From: Hymenobacter jeollabukensis
GTDB lineage: Bacteria > Bacteroidota > Bacteroidia > Cytophagales > Hymenobacteraceae
NCBI RefSeq assembly: GCF_005771675.1
Contig: NZ_VAJM01000001.1
Span: forward strand, 868,001 to 932,000
Direction: 5' to 3'
DNA: 64,000 nt
Shown in pieces: positions 8,360 to 16,441 of this stretch. Every line of letters begins with the position of its first letter. Positions within the stretch are counted from its first letter, which is position 1. The position numbers and the translations under genes are program-made. The notes beneath the pieces are model-generated. The model ran no database searches, was not told the origin of the DNA, and saw nothing but the letters and a program-made list of their open reading frames with translations.

Positions 8360-9189
8360 GCCGCCAGCTGCGGGGTTTTCGGGACGACTTTGCGCATTGC
8401 CTCCCTGGCCTCCGGCTGCCGCCACACTTCCCAGGGCGCCGGTCCGTTTGCGTGTAGCTCGTCGAGCGTTTGCTTGTCCTTGAAGGTGTCCATGGCGGCC
8501 CAGAAGCCCCGGTGCCGGTGGGCCAGCAGGCGGTCCTTGGCAATCAGCCGCTGAAACGGCTGCTCCACCAGCTCCTCGCCGGGCCGCATGTAATCGAAGA
8601 TTTCGGAGCGCAGCACGAAGTAGCCCGCGTTGATCCACAGCCCCGACTGGGCAATGGGGCTGATGTAGTCCACCCGCGAGTCCTCGCCCAGCGACACCAC
8701 GTGGAAGCTTTGCGTGGGCTGGTAGGCCATGAAGCTGGCCACGGCGTTGGAGCGCGTCAGCTCGGCCACCGTCTCGTTCACGTTCACGTCGGAGAGGCCG
8801 TCGGCGTAGTTGGCCAGAAACATGTCCTCCCCTTCCAGCAGATGGCGCACGGCCAGCAGGCGCTGCCCGATGGAGGCCGTCAGCCCGGTATCCACGAAGG
8901 TGATGTTCCAGTCGTCGATGTCGGTTGTGAGGGGTTTCACGTCCTTGCCGCCATTCGAAAACACGAAGTCATTGGAGAGGCACTCGTTGTAGTTCATGAA
9001 GTACTGCTTGATGCTGTCGGCCTTGTAGCCCAGGCAGAGGATGAAATCGGTGTGGCCGAAGTGAGCGTAATAGCGCATGATGTGCCAGAGGATGGGCCGG
9101 TAGCCCAGGGGCACCATGGGCTTGGGGGTCGATTCGGAGTATTCGCGCAGGCGCATTCCAAAACCGCCGCAAAACAGCACGACTTTCAT
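8356..9189 (-). CDS. Sugar-1-phosphate nucleotidyltransferase, glucose-1-phosphate cytidylyltransferase-like
   Basis: This 277-residue protein joins an NTP and a sugar 1-phosphate to make an NDP-sugar. The N-terminal signature is CGGFGMRLREYSESTPKPM, with KPM as the usual phosphate-binding lysine region. ANYADGLSDV (metal-binding Asp) and WINAGYFVL match the RfbF-type subgroup. It is a paralogue of the protein at 12565-13455 but clearly diverged: GFGMRL replaces GYGTRI, and an insertion lies near residues 80-90. It may accept another sugar or nucleotide. The stop codon overlaps the PIG-L start, which suggests the two enzymes act in sequence. Confidence 0.85.
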   Translation of the reverse strand: MKVVLFCGGFGMRLREYSESTPKPMVPLGYRPILWHIMRYYAHFGHTDFILCLGYKADSIKQYFMNYNECLSNDFVFSNGGKDVKPLTTDIDDWNITFVDTGLTASIGQRLLAVRHLLEGEDMFLANYADGLSDVNVNETVAELTRSNAVASFMAYQPTQSFHVVSLGEDSRVDYISPIAQSGLWINAGYFVLRSEIFDYMRPGEELVEQPFQRLIAKDRLLAHRHRGFWAAMDTFKDKQTLDELHANGPAPWEVWRQPEAREAMRKVVPKTPQLAA

Positions 9190-9276
9190 AGCGAGGAGGG
9201 TTGTTAGGGGGAGGGAGACTACATGTCAGGAGGCAGACAATAGCTCAGCGCGCGGCATTCGGAGCAATAAGTGGGG

Positions 9277-10611
9277 TCAATCCAGGACGGTTACTTTGGG
9301 TATGGGCACCACGAAGCGGCCGCCCCAGTCGTGGATGTCGGCCATTTGCTGCCGGATTTCGGTGCTCAGGTTCCAGGGCAGGATGAGCACGAAATCGGGC
9401 CGCGTCTGGCGGATGCGCTCGGGCGGGTAAATCGGGATGCGCGTGCCGGGCAGGTACAGCCCGTGCTTGTGGGGGTTGGCGTCGACGGTGTAGTCGAGGA
9501 AATCGGTGCGGATGCCGCAGTAGTTGAGCAGGGTGTTGCCCTTGCCGGGCGCGCCATAGCCCACCACCGTTTGGCCCGCGTTTTTGGCCTCGATGAGAAA
9601 CTGCAGCAGCTCGCGCTTGGCCTGCTTCACCGTTTCGGCAAAACCGGTGTAGAAGGCCTCGGTGCACACGCCGGCCTCGATTTCGCGGCGGCGCAGTTCC
9701 CCTACCCGCTCGCCCACCGGCTGGCTGGCGTCGGCCGCGTGGCGGGCGAAGATGCGCAGCGACCCACCGTGGGTGGGCAGCTCCTGTACGTCGAAGACGG
9801 TGAGGCCGTGGTGGGCGAAAATGCGCTCCACAGTGTAGAGCGAGAGGTAGCTGAAGTGCTCGTGGTAGATGGTGTCGAACTGCCGGCCCTCGATCAGGCG
9901 CAGCAGGTGCGGAAACTCCATGGTGATGACGCCGCCAGCCTTGAGCAGGATCGGCAGCCCGCCCACGAAGTCGTTGATGTCGGGCACGTGGGCCAGCACG
10001 TTGTTGCCGATCAGCAGGTCGGCCTGGCCGTGGCTGAGGGCCACCTGGCGCGCCGTTTTGCGCCCGAAGAACTTGCTGATGGTTTCGATGCCCCGGGCCC
10101 GGGCCGCGTCGGCCACATTGCCGGCCGGCTCGATGCCGAGCACCGGCACGCCCTTTTCCAGGAAGTACTGCAGCAGGTAGCCGTCGTTGCTGGCCACCTC
10201 CACCACCCGCTGCGCCGGCCCGATACCAAAGCGCGCTGTCACCTCGTCGGTGTAGCGGCGGGCGTGCTGCAGCCAGGAGGTCGAGAACGAGGAGAAGTAC
10301 GGGTACTCGTCGCGGAAAATGTCTTCGGGCCGCACGAAGTCGCCCACCTGCACCAGCCAGCACTGCCCGCAGACGCGGGCGTGCAGCGGGTACACCGGCT
10401 CGGCGCGGTTGAAGTGCTCGGGCCGCACCAGGTCTTCGCACAGCGGCGAGGTACCCAGGTCGACGAAGGTGGTGCGCAGCGTGGCCCCGCAGAAGCGGCA
10501 GCCGGGCTCGGCCGCCGCGGGCACCGGGCTGCTCGTCAGCAGACGGCGGGCCTTGCCCAGGAGCAGCGGACGGGCCGGGGCAGCGGAAGCAGACGGGAGC
10601 GAGACGGACAT
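9277..10611 (-). CDS. NDP-sugar C-methyltransferase, TylC3-like (paralogue)
   Basis: This 444-residue protein has the same three-domain layout as the 6332-7603 protein. Zinc ligands are C38, C41, C81 and C84. The SAM motif is VVEVASNDGYLLQYF, followed by FPHLL, YHEHFSYLSL and ELPTHGGSLRIFARH, and a C-terminal GYGAPGKGNTLLNY. An extra Ala/Pro-rich stretch of about 35 residues precedes the zinc domain. Two near-identical methyltransferase architectures in one operon suggest either two methyl branches on one sugar or two different branched sugars. It follows the RmlC-like gene by 42 bp. Confidence 0.88.
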   Translation of the reverse strand: MSVSLPSASAAPARPLLLGKARRLLTSSPVPAAAEPGCRFCGATLRTTFVDLGTSPLCEDLVRPEHFNRAEPVYPLHARVCGQCWLVQVGDFVRPEDIFRDEYPYFSSFSTSWLQHARRYTDEVTARFGIGPAQRVVEVASNDGYLLQYFLEKGVPVLGIEPAGNVADAARARGIETISKFFGRKTARQVALSHGQADLLIGNNVLAHVPDINDFVGGLPILLKAGGVITMEFPHLLRLIEGRQFDTIYHEHFSYLSLYTVERIFAHHGLTVFDVQELPTHGGSLRIFARHAADASQPVGERVGELRRREIEAGVCTEAFYTGFAETVKQAKRELLQFLIEAKNAGQTVVGYGAPGKGNTLLNYCGIRTDFLDYTVDANPHKHGLYLPGTRIPIYPPERIRQTRPDFVLILPWNLSTEIRQQMADIHDWGGRFVVPIPKVTVLD

Positions 10612-10653
10612 GGCAGGCGCTGGTTGCGGAGGAGGATCGGACGACCCGTTGGC

Positions 10654-11202
10654 TTAGGAGGAATGGTGCACCAACTGCTGGAAATCGGGGTGCCGCCGGT
10701 CTTTTTCAGAAATCAGGGTGGGCACGGCGGGCCACTCAATACCGATGGCCGGGTCGTTCCAGCGCAGGCCGCGCTCGTAGCCCGGCGCATACTTGGCCGA
10801 CACCTGGTAGCACACGTCGGTATGGTCCTGCAGCGTGATGAAGCCGTGGGCGAAGCAGGCCGGCACGAACAACATGCGGAAGGAGTCGGCCGTCAGCTCC
10901 ACGCCCAGCCACTGGCCGTAGGTGGGCGACTCCTCGCGCAGGTCCACGATGACGTCGTAGATGGCGCCGCGGGTGCAGCGCACCAGCTTGGTTTCGCCGT
11001 AGGGCTCCAGCTGGTAGTGCATGCCGCGCAGCGTGCCGCGCCGGGGGTTCGAGGAGAGGTTGGCCTGCACCGGCGGCATGAGGATGCCGTGGGCGGCAAA
11101 CTCGTCTTCGCACCAGGAGCGGGCAAAGAAGCCCCGCTCGTCGGACATGCGGTCCACGTCGATGATGAAGGCGCCGGCGAGTTCGGTTTCGGTGAAAATC
11201 AT
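10654..11202 (-). CDS. dTDP-4-dehydrorhamnose 3,5-epimerase family protein (RmlC-like)
   Basis: A 182-residue cupin epimerase of typical RmlC length. H62 in RGMHYQ is the expected catalytic base and Y132 in CYQVSAKY the expected acid. FFARSW (25-30) and FVPACFAHGF (112-121) are conserved family segments. In the rhamnose pathway it inverts C3 and C5 of a 4-keto-6-deoxy sugar nucleotide. Here there is no RmlA, RmlB or RmlD, and the neighbours are a CDP-sugar synthase and C-methyltransferases, so it more likely epimerises a keto-sugar intermediate of a branched deoxysugar pathway. Confidence 0.88.
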   Translation of the reverse strand: MIFTETELAGAFIIDVDRMSDERGFFARSWCEDEFAAHGILMPPVQANLSSNPRRGTLRGMHYQLEPYGETKLVRCTRGAIYDVIVDLREESPTYGQWLGVELTADSFRMLFVPACFAHGFITLQDHTDVCYQVSAKYAPGYERGLRWNDPAIGIEWPAVPTLISEKDRRHPDFQQLVHHSS

Positions 11203-11215
11203 AGCGGTGGAAGTA

Positions 11216-11333
11216 GTGAGATGGTGAATTGGTGAAATGGTGAGTTTCGTTCTGAAGGAGCGGCCGGTAAGAACGGTGCGAAACAGTGCCGCGTGGGCAT
11301 CAACTCACCATTTCACCATCTCACCAGTTCACC
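11216..11333. repeat. Inverted array of degenerate GGTGAAxT octamers around a gene junction
   Basis: Positions 11216-11244 contain successive octamers of the type GGTGAGAT, GGTGAATT, GGTGAAAT. Positions 11304-11333 contain the reverse complement type (CTCACCAT, TTCACCAT, CTCACCAG). The right arm abuts the stop codon of the epimerase gene (11336-11338). A transcript would form a long imperfect hairpin between the epimerase and RmlC-like genes. A second copy of the same design lies at 12454-12567. Confidence 0.6.
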
Positions 11334-11335
11334 GC

Positions 11336-12439
11336 TTAGGCCACCAGCTCCGGGTCGGCGGTGATGAGCGGACGGACCACGGCCACGGGGCTGCGCTGCC
11401 ACTCCAGCTGGTCGTTGAGGCGGCCGGCTTCGCGCAGGGCCGTGAGCACCCGCAGGCGCATGAGCTGGGAGGCGCGGAACTCGGCGTCGTGGAAGCCCAT
11501 GTCCAGCAGCTGGTCGCGCAGCTCGGCAATGGTATCGGTCAGGCTGCGCTGGGGCTGGTGGAAAGGCGCCAGGCGGCGGAATAAGCTGAAATCGACGCGG
11601 TAGGAGCGTTTGTCGGGCGGGGCTTCGTGGTTGAGCGTCACCTCGGTACCGGGCACGCCGGCGGCCACGGCGGCGGCCAGCTCGTGCACCTGGTAGTTCC
11701 AGCTGTCGGCGCCCACGTTCACGGCCAGGAAGGCGCCGCCGTTGGCCGCCGGCCGCTCCACGGCCCACTCGATGGCCCGGGCCATGTCCTGCACGTGAAT
11801 GAGCGGGCGCCAGGGCGTGCCGTCGCTGAGAATGTTGATGCGCCCGGTGGCCACGGCCCCCGCCACGAAGTCGTTGACGACCAGATCCAGCCGCAGCCGC
11901 TCGCTCCAGCCGCAGGCCGTGGCGAAGCGCAGGCAGGTCACGCGGAAGTGCTCGTCGGCCAGCGGGGCCAGGTCCTGCTCGCTAAGCACTTTGCTGCGGG
12001 CGTAGGCCGTGAGCGGGTTCAGCACGGCCGATTCGGTGCGCGGGGCGTCGGCACCGGCGCCGTACATGCTGCACGAGGAGGCAAAGACGAAGCTGCGCAC
12101 GCCCGCGGCCTTGGCCTGGCGGGCCAGCTCGATGCCGGCACGGTGGTTTACGGCCAGGGTCACTTCCTCGAAGGCGTGGCTCATCGGGTCGTTGCTGATG
12201 GCGGCCAGGTTCACCACCACCTCGACGCCCGTCAGCAGATCCTGCGGCAGGTGGCGCAGGTCGCCGAACACCTGGCGGTCCAGGCGGATTTCGGGCAGGC
12301 AGTCGGCCCCGGTGAGGCAGTGGGCAAAGAAGCCCAGGTCGTAACCAATCAGCTCGGCACCGGGAAAAGCCTGGCGCAGACGCCGCACGACGCCCGGTCC
12401 CACATAGCCCATGTTGCCAGTAATCAGGATGCGTTTCAT
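11336..12439 (-). CDS. NAD-dependent epimerase/dehydratase (extended SDR)
   Basis: A 367-residue extended short-chain dehydrogenase. TGNMGYVG (7-14) is the NAD-binding GxxGxxG-type motif, and Y146-x3-K150 in TAYARSK with serines in SSCSMYG form the catalytic set. The family acts on nucleotide sugars as 4-epimerase, 4,6-dehydratase or 4-reductase. The protein is not a clear match to RfbG/GalE, and TerminalSequence YRVDFSLFRRL with the C-terminal tail after residue 290 is unassigned. The ATG at 12439 is chosen because TGNMGYVG then starts at residue 7; a longer frame runs into the upstream repeat. It lies between RfbF and the RmlC-like gene and probably modifies the CDP-sugar. Confidence 0.85.
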   Translation of the reverse strand: MKRILITGNMGYVGPGVVRRLRQAFPGAELIGYDLGFFAHCLTGADCLPEIRLDRQVFGDLRHLPQDLLTGVEVVVNLAAISNDPMSHAFEEVTLAVNHRAGIELARQAKAAGVRSFVFASSCSMYGAGADAPRTESAVLNPLTAYARSKVLSEQDLAPLADEHFRVTCLRFATACGWSERLRLDLVVNDFVAGAVATGRINILSDGTPWRPLIHVQDMARAIEWAVERPAANGGAFLAVNVGADSWNYQVHELAAAVAAGVPGTEVTLNHEAPPDKRSYRVDFSLFRRLAPFHQPQRSLTDTIAELRDQLLDMGFHDAEFRASQLMRLRVLTALREAGRLNDQLEWQRSPVAVVRPLITADPELVA

Positions 12440-12453
12440 GTGGTGGAGAAAGA

Positions 12454-12567
12454 AGTGAGATAGTGGAATGGTGAGATGGTGAGTTTGATGTTTGGGAGGC
12501 GCGAACCGCGCATGGTGCGCAGGCAGAACGACACTCACCAATTCACCATCTCACCAGTTCACCGCTA
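12454..12567. repeat. Second inverted octamer array at a stop codon
   Basis: Positions 12454-12483 hold GTGAGAT/GTGGAAT/GGTGAGAT-type units, and 12534-12567 the complementary CTCACCAAT/TCACCATC/TCACCAGT units. The end of the right arm is TTCACCGCTAG, which contains the complement of the RfbF stop codon. The order and spacing match the copy at 11216-11333, with a different 50-bp centre. Confidence 0.6.
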
Positions 12568-13455
12568 GTCTATGGGCAGTACCGTGGGCCCGGCCACGCG
12601 CTGCCCCTTCGGAGCCTGCACCGGCGAGGTCAGAATTTCGGCCAGCACGGGGTCTTCGTGGGCGGATTCGGGCTGGTCGCTCCACACTTTCCAGCGGGCT
12701 TTGCCGCTCTGCCACAGCTCCTCCAGCAGGTTTCGGTCGCGCAGCGTGTCCATGGGCTGCCAGAAGCCCTGGTGGCGGTAGGCGGCCAGCTGCCCGGCAC
12801 TGGCCAGGCGCTCCAGCGGTGCTTTTTCCCAGATGGTATTGTCGCCGTCGAGGTAATCGAACACGCCGGGCTCCAGCACGAAGAAGCCCCCGTTGATCCA
12901 GGGCGTTTCGCCACCCTCGGGCTTTTCGGTGAAGGAATTGACGGCGCCGGAGCCTTCCGCGAGGTTGAATACGCCGAAGCGGCCCGGCTGGCGCACGGCC
13001 GTGAGCGTGGCCAGTACGCCCTGCTGCCGGTGGTAGCGGATGGCTTCGCGGATGTTCACGTCGCCCACCCCGTCGCCGTAGGTCAGGCAGAAGGTTTCGT
13101 CGCCCACGTATTCCCGCACGCGGCGCAGGCGGCCGCCGGTCATGGTTTCCTGCCCGGTGTCCACCAGCGTCACCGTCCAGGGCTCGGCGTGGTGGCGGTG
13201 CACCTGCATTTCGTTGCGGTCCATGCGGAACGTCACGTCGGCACTGTGCAGGAAGTAATCGGCGAAGTACTGCTTGATCAGGTGGCCCTTGTAGCCGCAG
13301 CACACCACGAAGTCGCGGATGCCGTGGTGGGCGTAGATCTTCATGATGTGCCACAGAATGGGCTTGCCGCCCACTTCGACCATGGGCTTGGGTCGGATGC
13401 CGCTTTCTTCGCTGATGCGGGTGCCGTAGCCCCCGGCGAGTAGAACTGCTTTCAT
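12565..13455 (-). CDS. rfbF: Glucose-1-phosphate cytidylyltransferase
   Basis: This 296-residue enzyme makes CDP-glucose from CTP and glucose 1-phosphate, the entry to CDP-dideoxy- and branched deoxyhexoses. [20 protein letters not shown] at the N-terminus is nearly canonical for Rfb[11 protein letters not shown] holds the metal-binding Asp, and FTEKPEGG and [11 protein letters not shown] are family motifs. The ATG at 13455 places the nucleotide-binding loop at residue 7. The extra 30 residues at the C-terminus (after VLAEIL) are not typical. It is the first gene after an AT-rich promoter-like gap, so it may begin a transcript. The usual partner, CDP-glucose 4,6-dehydratase, is not in the window. 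Confidence 0.92.
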   Translation of the reverse strand: MKAVLLAGGYGTRISEESGIRPKPMVEVGGKPILWHIMKIYAHHGIRDFVVCCGYKGHLIKQYFADYFLHSADVTFRMDRNEMQVHRHHAEPWTVTLVDTGQETMTGGRLRRVREYVGDETFCLTYGDGVGDVNIREAIRYHRQQGVLATLTAVRQPGRFGVFNLAEGSGAVNSFTEKPEGGETPWINGGFFVLEPGVFDYLDGDNTIWEKAPLERLASAGQLAAYRHQGFWQPMDTLRDRNLLEELWQSGKARWKVWSDQPESAHEDPVLAEILTSPVQAPKGQRVAGPTVLPID

Positions 13456-13550
13456 CGCGCAGAATGAAATAAAGGTGGAGAAAAGCCGAAGCGGTGAGAA
13501 AACCTTATCCACTCAGGGAGCAATGCTTTTAGTACCGCTATCATTATAAC

Positions 13551-13582
13551 TAAAGGTATTTTTAATTATAATTTATCAACAA
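13551..13582 (-). promoter_or_regulatory. Candidate promoter for the rfbF operon
   Basis: The gap 13456-13639 contains an AT-rich island (about 13535-13640) in very GC-rich surroundings. On the minus strand TACCTTTA (13558-13551) is one base from the Bacteroidetes -7 element TAnnTTTG, and TTG (13582-13580) lies 21 bp upstream. This would place the start of transcription about 90 bp before rfbF. TACTTTTG at 13610-13603 is a perfect -7 match but lacks a TTG at the right distance. Confidence 0.35.
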
Positions 13583-13639
13583 TTAATAAGCCTAAATATT
13601 TTCAAAAGTATAATTACAATTCAAATAGTTATAAAACTA

Positions 13640-14416
13640 TCACCAAGTGGCTGGCTCAGATTCCTTGCGCCCGACTTGGGCCGCCGCATGGCGCAGCATC
13701 AGCCACACGAAGCGCGAATTGGTGACGAGGTAGCGCCGCCACAGCCGCCGGGGCTCCAGCCACAGCCGGTAGGCCCATTCCAGCCACAGGCGGCGGGCCC
13801 AGGCGGGCAGGCGCTTTTCCAGGCCGGCGTAGGTCATGAAGGCCTGGCCCACGCCCAGCATACAGGCGCGCACGCGGCCCTGGTGGGCGGCCATCCACTG
13901 CTCCTGCCGCGGGCAGCCCAGGGCCACAAACAGCAGATCGGGGTCGGCGGCGTTGATGCGGGCCACGTCTTCGGCGTCTTCCTCGGGCGTGAGCGGCCGG
14001 AAGGGCGGGGCGTGCAGGCCGGCCAGGCGCAGCTCGGGCAGCTCCTGCCGGATGCGGGCTTCGATGGCGCCCAGCACTTCGGGCGTGGTACCGTAGAAAT
14101 ACACCGACTGCCCGCGCCGCGCGGCCTCGGCCAGCAGCAGGGGCAGCGCATCCATGCCGGCCACGCGGGGCTGAGCGGGGCCGCCAAACCAGCGCACCGC
14201 CGCCGCCACCGGGCTGCCGTCGGGCGCTACCAGGGCGGCGCGGTTGACCACCTGCCCAAACGCGGGCTGGCGGTGGGCTTCCACCACCATGTGCACGTTG
14301 GCAAAACAGACGTACGAAGAGGAGCGGGCCGCCCCCAGCCGCAGCACGGCATCCACGAATGCCGGGGCCGGGCCGGTCGAAATCCAGGACGAGAGAACGG
14401 GGTAGCGCGGTAGCAC
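13640..14416 (-). CDS. WecG/TagA/CpsF family glycosyltransferase
   Basis: This 258-residue glycosyltransferase (family GT26) adds a sugar to a polyprenyl-diphosphate-linked acceptor at the inner face of the membrane. APDGSPV (64-70) contains the proposed catalytic Asp D66, GCPRQEQWM (167-175) is the family signature, and the C-terminal WARRLWLEWAYRLWLEPRR stretch is the amphipathic membrane-attachment segment. The start is GTG at 14416. It lies directly after the lipid-linked phosphotransferase gene, which fits it adding the second sugar of the repeat unit. Confidence 0.9.
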   Translation of the reverse strand: MLPRYPVLSSWISTGPAPAFVDAVLRLGAARSSSYVCFANVHMVVEAHRQPAFGQVVNRAALVAPDGSPVAAAVRWFGGPAQPRVAGMDALPLLLAEAARRGQSVYFYGTTPEVLGAIEARIRQELPELRLAGLHAPPFRPLTPEEDAEDVARINAADPDLLFVALGCPRQEQWMAAHQGRVRACMLGVGQAFMTYAGLEKRLPAWARRLWLEWAYRLWLEPRRLWRRYLVTNSRFVWLMLRHAAAQVGRKESEPATW

Positions 14417-14452
14417 GGCTCGGATAGGAAGTGAGGCGAGAAAACGGAGCGG

Positions 14453-14517
14453 CCGGGGACCAACGTCCTGACGTCACTACACTCGGAAGCGCAATCAGCC
14501 AGAACGTTGGTACCCCG
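14453..14517. repeat. Hairpin upstream of the WecG gene
   Basis: CCGGGGACCAACGT (14453-14466) pairs with ACGTTGGTACCCCGG (14504-14518), leaving a single bulged base and a 37-nt loop. It lies in the 227-bp gap between the phosphotransferase and WecG-type genes. It could attenuate or stabilise the transcript; no T-run follows. Confidence 0.4.
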
Positions 14518-14555
14518 GTCCACCTCCGGGGTTTCGGATGCGGTGTCTGAGTAGG

Positions 14556-14628
14556 TTTAGCGACTTCGTGAGGACGGATTGCTCGCGCCGGCTGCGTTGG
14601 CAGAAGGCTGTTTCACGAAGTCGCTAAA
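14556..14628. repeat. 16-bp perfect inverted repeat
   Basis: TTTAGCGACTTCGTGA (14556-14571) and its exact complement (14613-14628) flank a 41-bp GC-rich centre. Directly after it, CTTCACCGCTTAG leads into the stop codon of the phosphotransferase gene, the same tail that closes the octamer arrays at 11336 and 12567. It may serve as a terminator or belong to the same family of gap elements. Confidence 0.5.
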
Positions 14629-14643
14629 TCACTACTTCACCGC

Positions 14644-16041
14644 TTAGTAGGCATTCTTTTCGCCGCGGACCATGTTCCACACGGTCTGGCCGATGATTTT
14701 CATGTCGAGCCCGAACGACCAGTTTTCCATGTATTTCAGGTCGTACTCCACGCGTTTTTCCATGGTGCCGGCCTCGCGGGTTTCGCCGCGGTAGCCGTTG
14801 ACCTGGGCGTAGCCGGTGATGCCGGGCGGCACGGCGTGGCGCATCTGGTACTGGCTGATGTGCTTGGAGTACTCTTCCAGCTGCGAAATCATGTTGGGCC
14901 GCGGCCCCACCACCGACATATGGCCCAGCAGCACGTTGAAGAACTGGGGCAGCTCGTCGAGGTTGTATTTGCGCAGGTAAGTGCCCACACGGGTGATGCG
15001 CACGTCGTTTTTGGTAGCCTGCAGCTCGGCGCGGCCGTGGTCGGTGCGCATGGTGCGCAGCTTGAAGCAGGGGAACAGCTGGTTGCGCTTGCCCGGCCGC
15101 ATCTGCTTGAAGAACACCGGCCCGGGCGAATCCAGCTTGATAATCAGGGCCAGGATGGGCAGCAGGATGGGGAAAACCGTGAGGATGACCGTCAGCGAGA
15201 AGCCGATATCGAACACCCGCTTAAGCACCTGGTTGGTGCGGATGCCCAGCGGCGCGTGCCGGATGGTAAGGATGGGCAGGTGGTCGTAGAAGTACACGTT
15301 CACGTCCTTGCGCACGGTGCCGCTGAAATCGGGCACGATGCGGAACGAGAGGAAGTGCTGGTCGGCAAACTGCGAGAAGTCCTCGATCAGGTCGCGGCGG
15401 TCCAGGGGCAGCGAGAAGTAGATTTCGTCGACCTGGCTGCGCTGGCAGTATTCCTTGAGGTCGGCCAGCCGGCCGCGCACCAGGGGGCGCAGGCCGCCGG
15501 GAATGGGCTCGTCGGCGAAGAAACCGGCGAATTCGTTGCCGTCGGGGTCGTGCGAGGCCAGGAAGCGGTACAGGCTCTGCCCGCTCTCCCCCACCCCCAC
15601 GATGACGTAGCGGCTAATGGGCCGGGAGAGGTACTGCATGTACTTGCGGTAGCCGAAGGTGAGCAGGAAGCGCCCCGTCACGATGGCAACTACCGAAAGG
15701 CTGTAGACCGAGAGCAGGTAGCGCGCGGGCACCCAATATTGACCGAGCAACACGGCTCCCACCAGCAGCAGCACGGCGTGCAGCAGGAAGGTGCGTACCA
15801 GGTACAGCAGCTTCTCGGGGTAGGTGATGAGCTTGTCGACGCGGTAGATATTGGCGTAGTGGCCCGAGAGAATCCACCACAGCAGCGCGAATACGGCGAA
15901 CAAGGCCGGGTACAACCCATCGAATGACCAATAACCGGCGGCAATGTAGCCGGCAACGCGGAAGGCGCCCAAGATGAGCAGCACATCCACAATGGGCAGC
16001 ACGATGCGGGAGGCATCGGAATAGTGGCGGTAGCGTTCCAT
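14644..16041 (-). CDS. Exopolysaccharide polyprenyl glycosylphosphotransferase (WcaJ/WbaP type)
   Basis: A 465-residue initiating transferase that moves a sugar 1-phosphate from an NDP-sugar onto undecaprenyl phosphate. The N-terminal 150 residues contain four or so membrane helices, a CoA-binding-like Rossmann module follows (YVIVGVGESGQSLYRFLA), and the C-terminal catalytic domain has KLDSPGPVFFKQMRPG, FKLRTM and YNLDELPQFFNVLLGHMSVVGPRP with the catalytic Asp-Glu pair. The length and layout are those of full-size WcaJ-like enzymes. It is the first gene of the polysaccharide cluster on this strand and starts synthesis of the repeat unit. Confidence 0.93.
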   Translation of the reverse strand: MERYRHYSDASRIVLPIVDVLLILGAFRVAGYIAAGYWSFDGLYPALFAVFALLWWILSGHYANIYRVDKLITYPEKLLYLVRTFLLHAVLLLVGAVLLGQYWVPARYLLSVYSLSVVAIVTGRFLLTFGYRKYMQYLSRPISRYVIVGVGESGQSLYRFLASHDPDGNEFAGFFADEPIPGGLRPLVRGRLADLKEYCQRSQVDEIYFSLPLDRRDLIEDFSQFADQHFLSFRIVPDFSGTVRKDVNVYFYDHLPILTIRHAPLGIRTNQVLKRVFDIGFSLTVILTVFPILLPILALIIKLDSPGPVFFKQMRPGKRNQLFPCFKLRTMRTDHGRAELQATKNDVRITRVGTYLRKYNLDELPQFFNVLLGHMSVVGPRPNMISQLEEYSKHISQYQMRHAVPPGITGYAQVNGYRGETREAGTMEKRVEYDLKYMENWSFGLDMKIIGQTVWNMVRGEKNAY

Positions 16042-16291
16042 GGTCTGGCGGAGAGGGAGCTACGAGGACTGGACTCTGTCAGCAGCTTGCAGGCGGCTGA
16101 CTTTCGATAACCAAGGACGGCAATATTTATGCTTTAAACAATATTAATTTATACTTAAATTATAAATAGTCATACTACCATCGGCATTGTTCAACAAACA
16201 GGCTGATTATTGGCCAAAAGGGCCGGCTTTTGGTGCTTTTCAGGTTCGCGGGGCGCTTCCGGCTGAATCTTTTCTGCTGGCTCACAACGCA

Positions 16292-16327
16292 AACCGCCGC
16301 TCCAATCCGAGGATTAAAGCGGCGGTT
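16292..16327. terminator. Candidate terminator hairpin
   Basis: AACCGCCGCT (16292-16301) and AGCGGCGGTT (16318-16327) form a 10-bp perfect stem with a 16-nt loop, between the end of the GH3 gene and the upstream region of the phosphotransferase gene. The flanking T/A run is weak. Confidence 0.5.
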
Positions 16328-16441
16328 GAGCAGTTTGCCGGGCTGTATGAGTAGGCAGGCGGCTGAACTTGCCTGTTTTTACCTCAGGAGGAAGCCAACC
16401 GAACCAGAATCAGACGGTGGACAGGCACGTAAATCAAGAAT

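Noticed and set aside
7697-8638. Longer PIG-L form starting at 8638
   Set aside because: The extra 93 residues are Arg/Gly/Ala-rich, overlap the nucleotidyltransferase gene and lack homology-like features; the ATGA overlap start at 8359 is better.
11216-12567. Possible CRISPR array in the repeated GGTGA gaps
   Set aside because: Units are 8 bp, degenerate and contiguous, with no spacers of constant length and no cas genes nearby.
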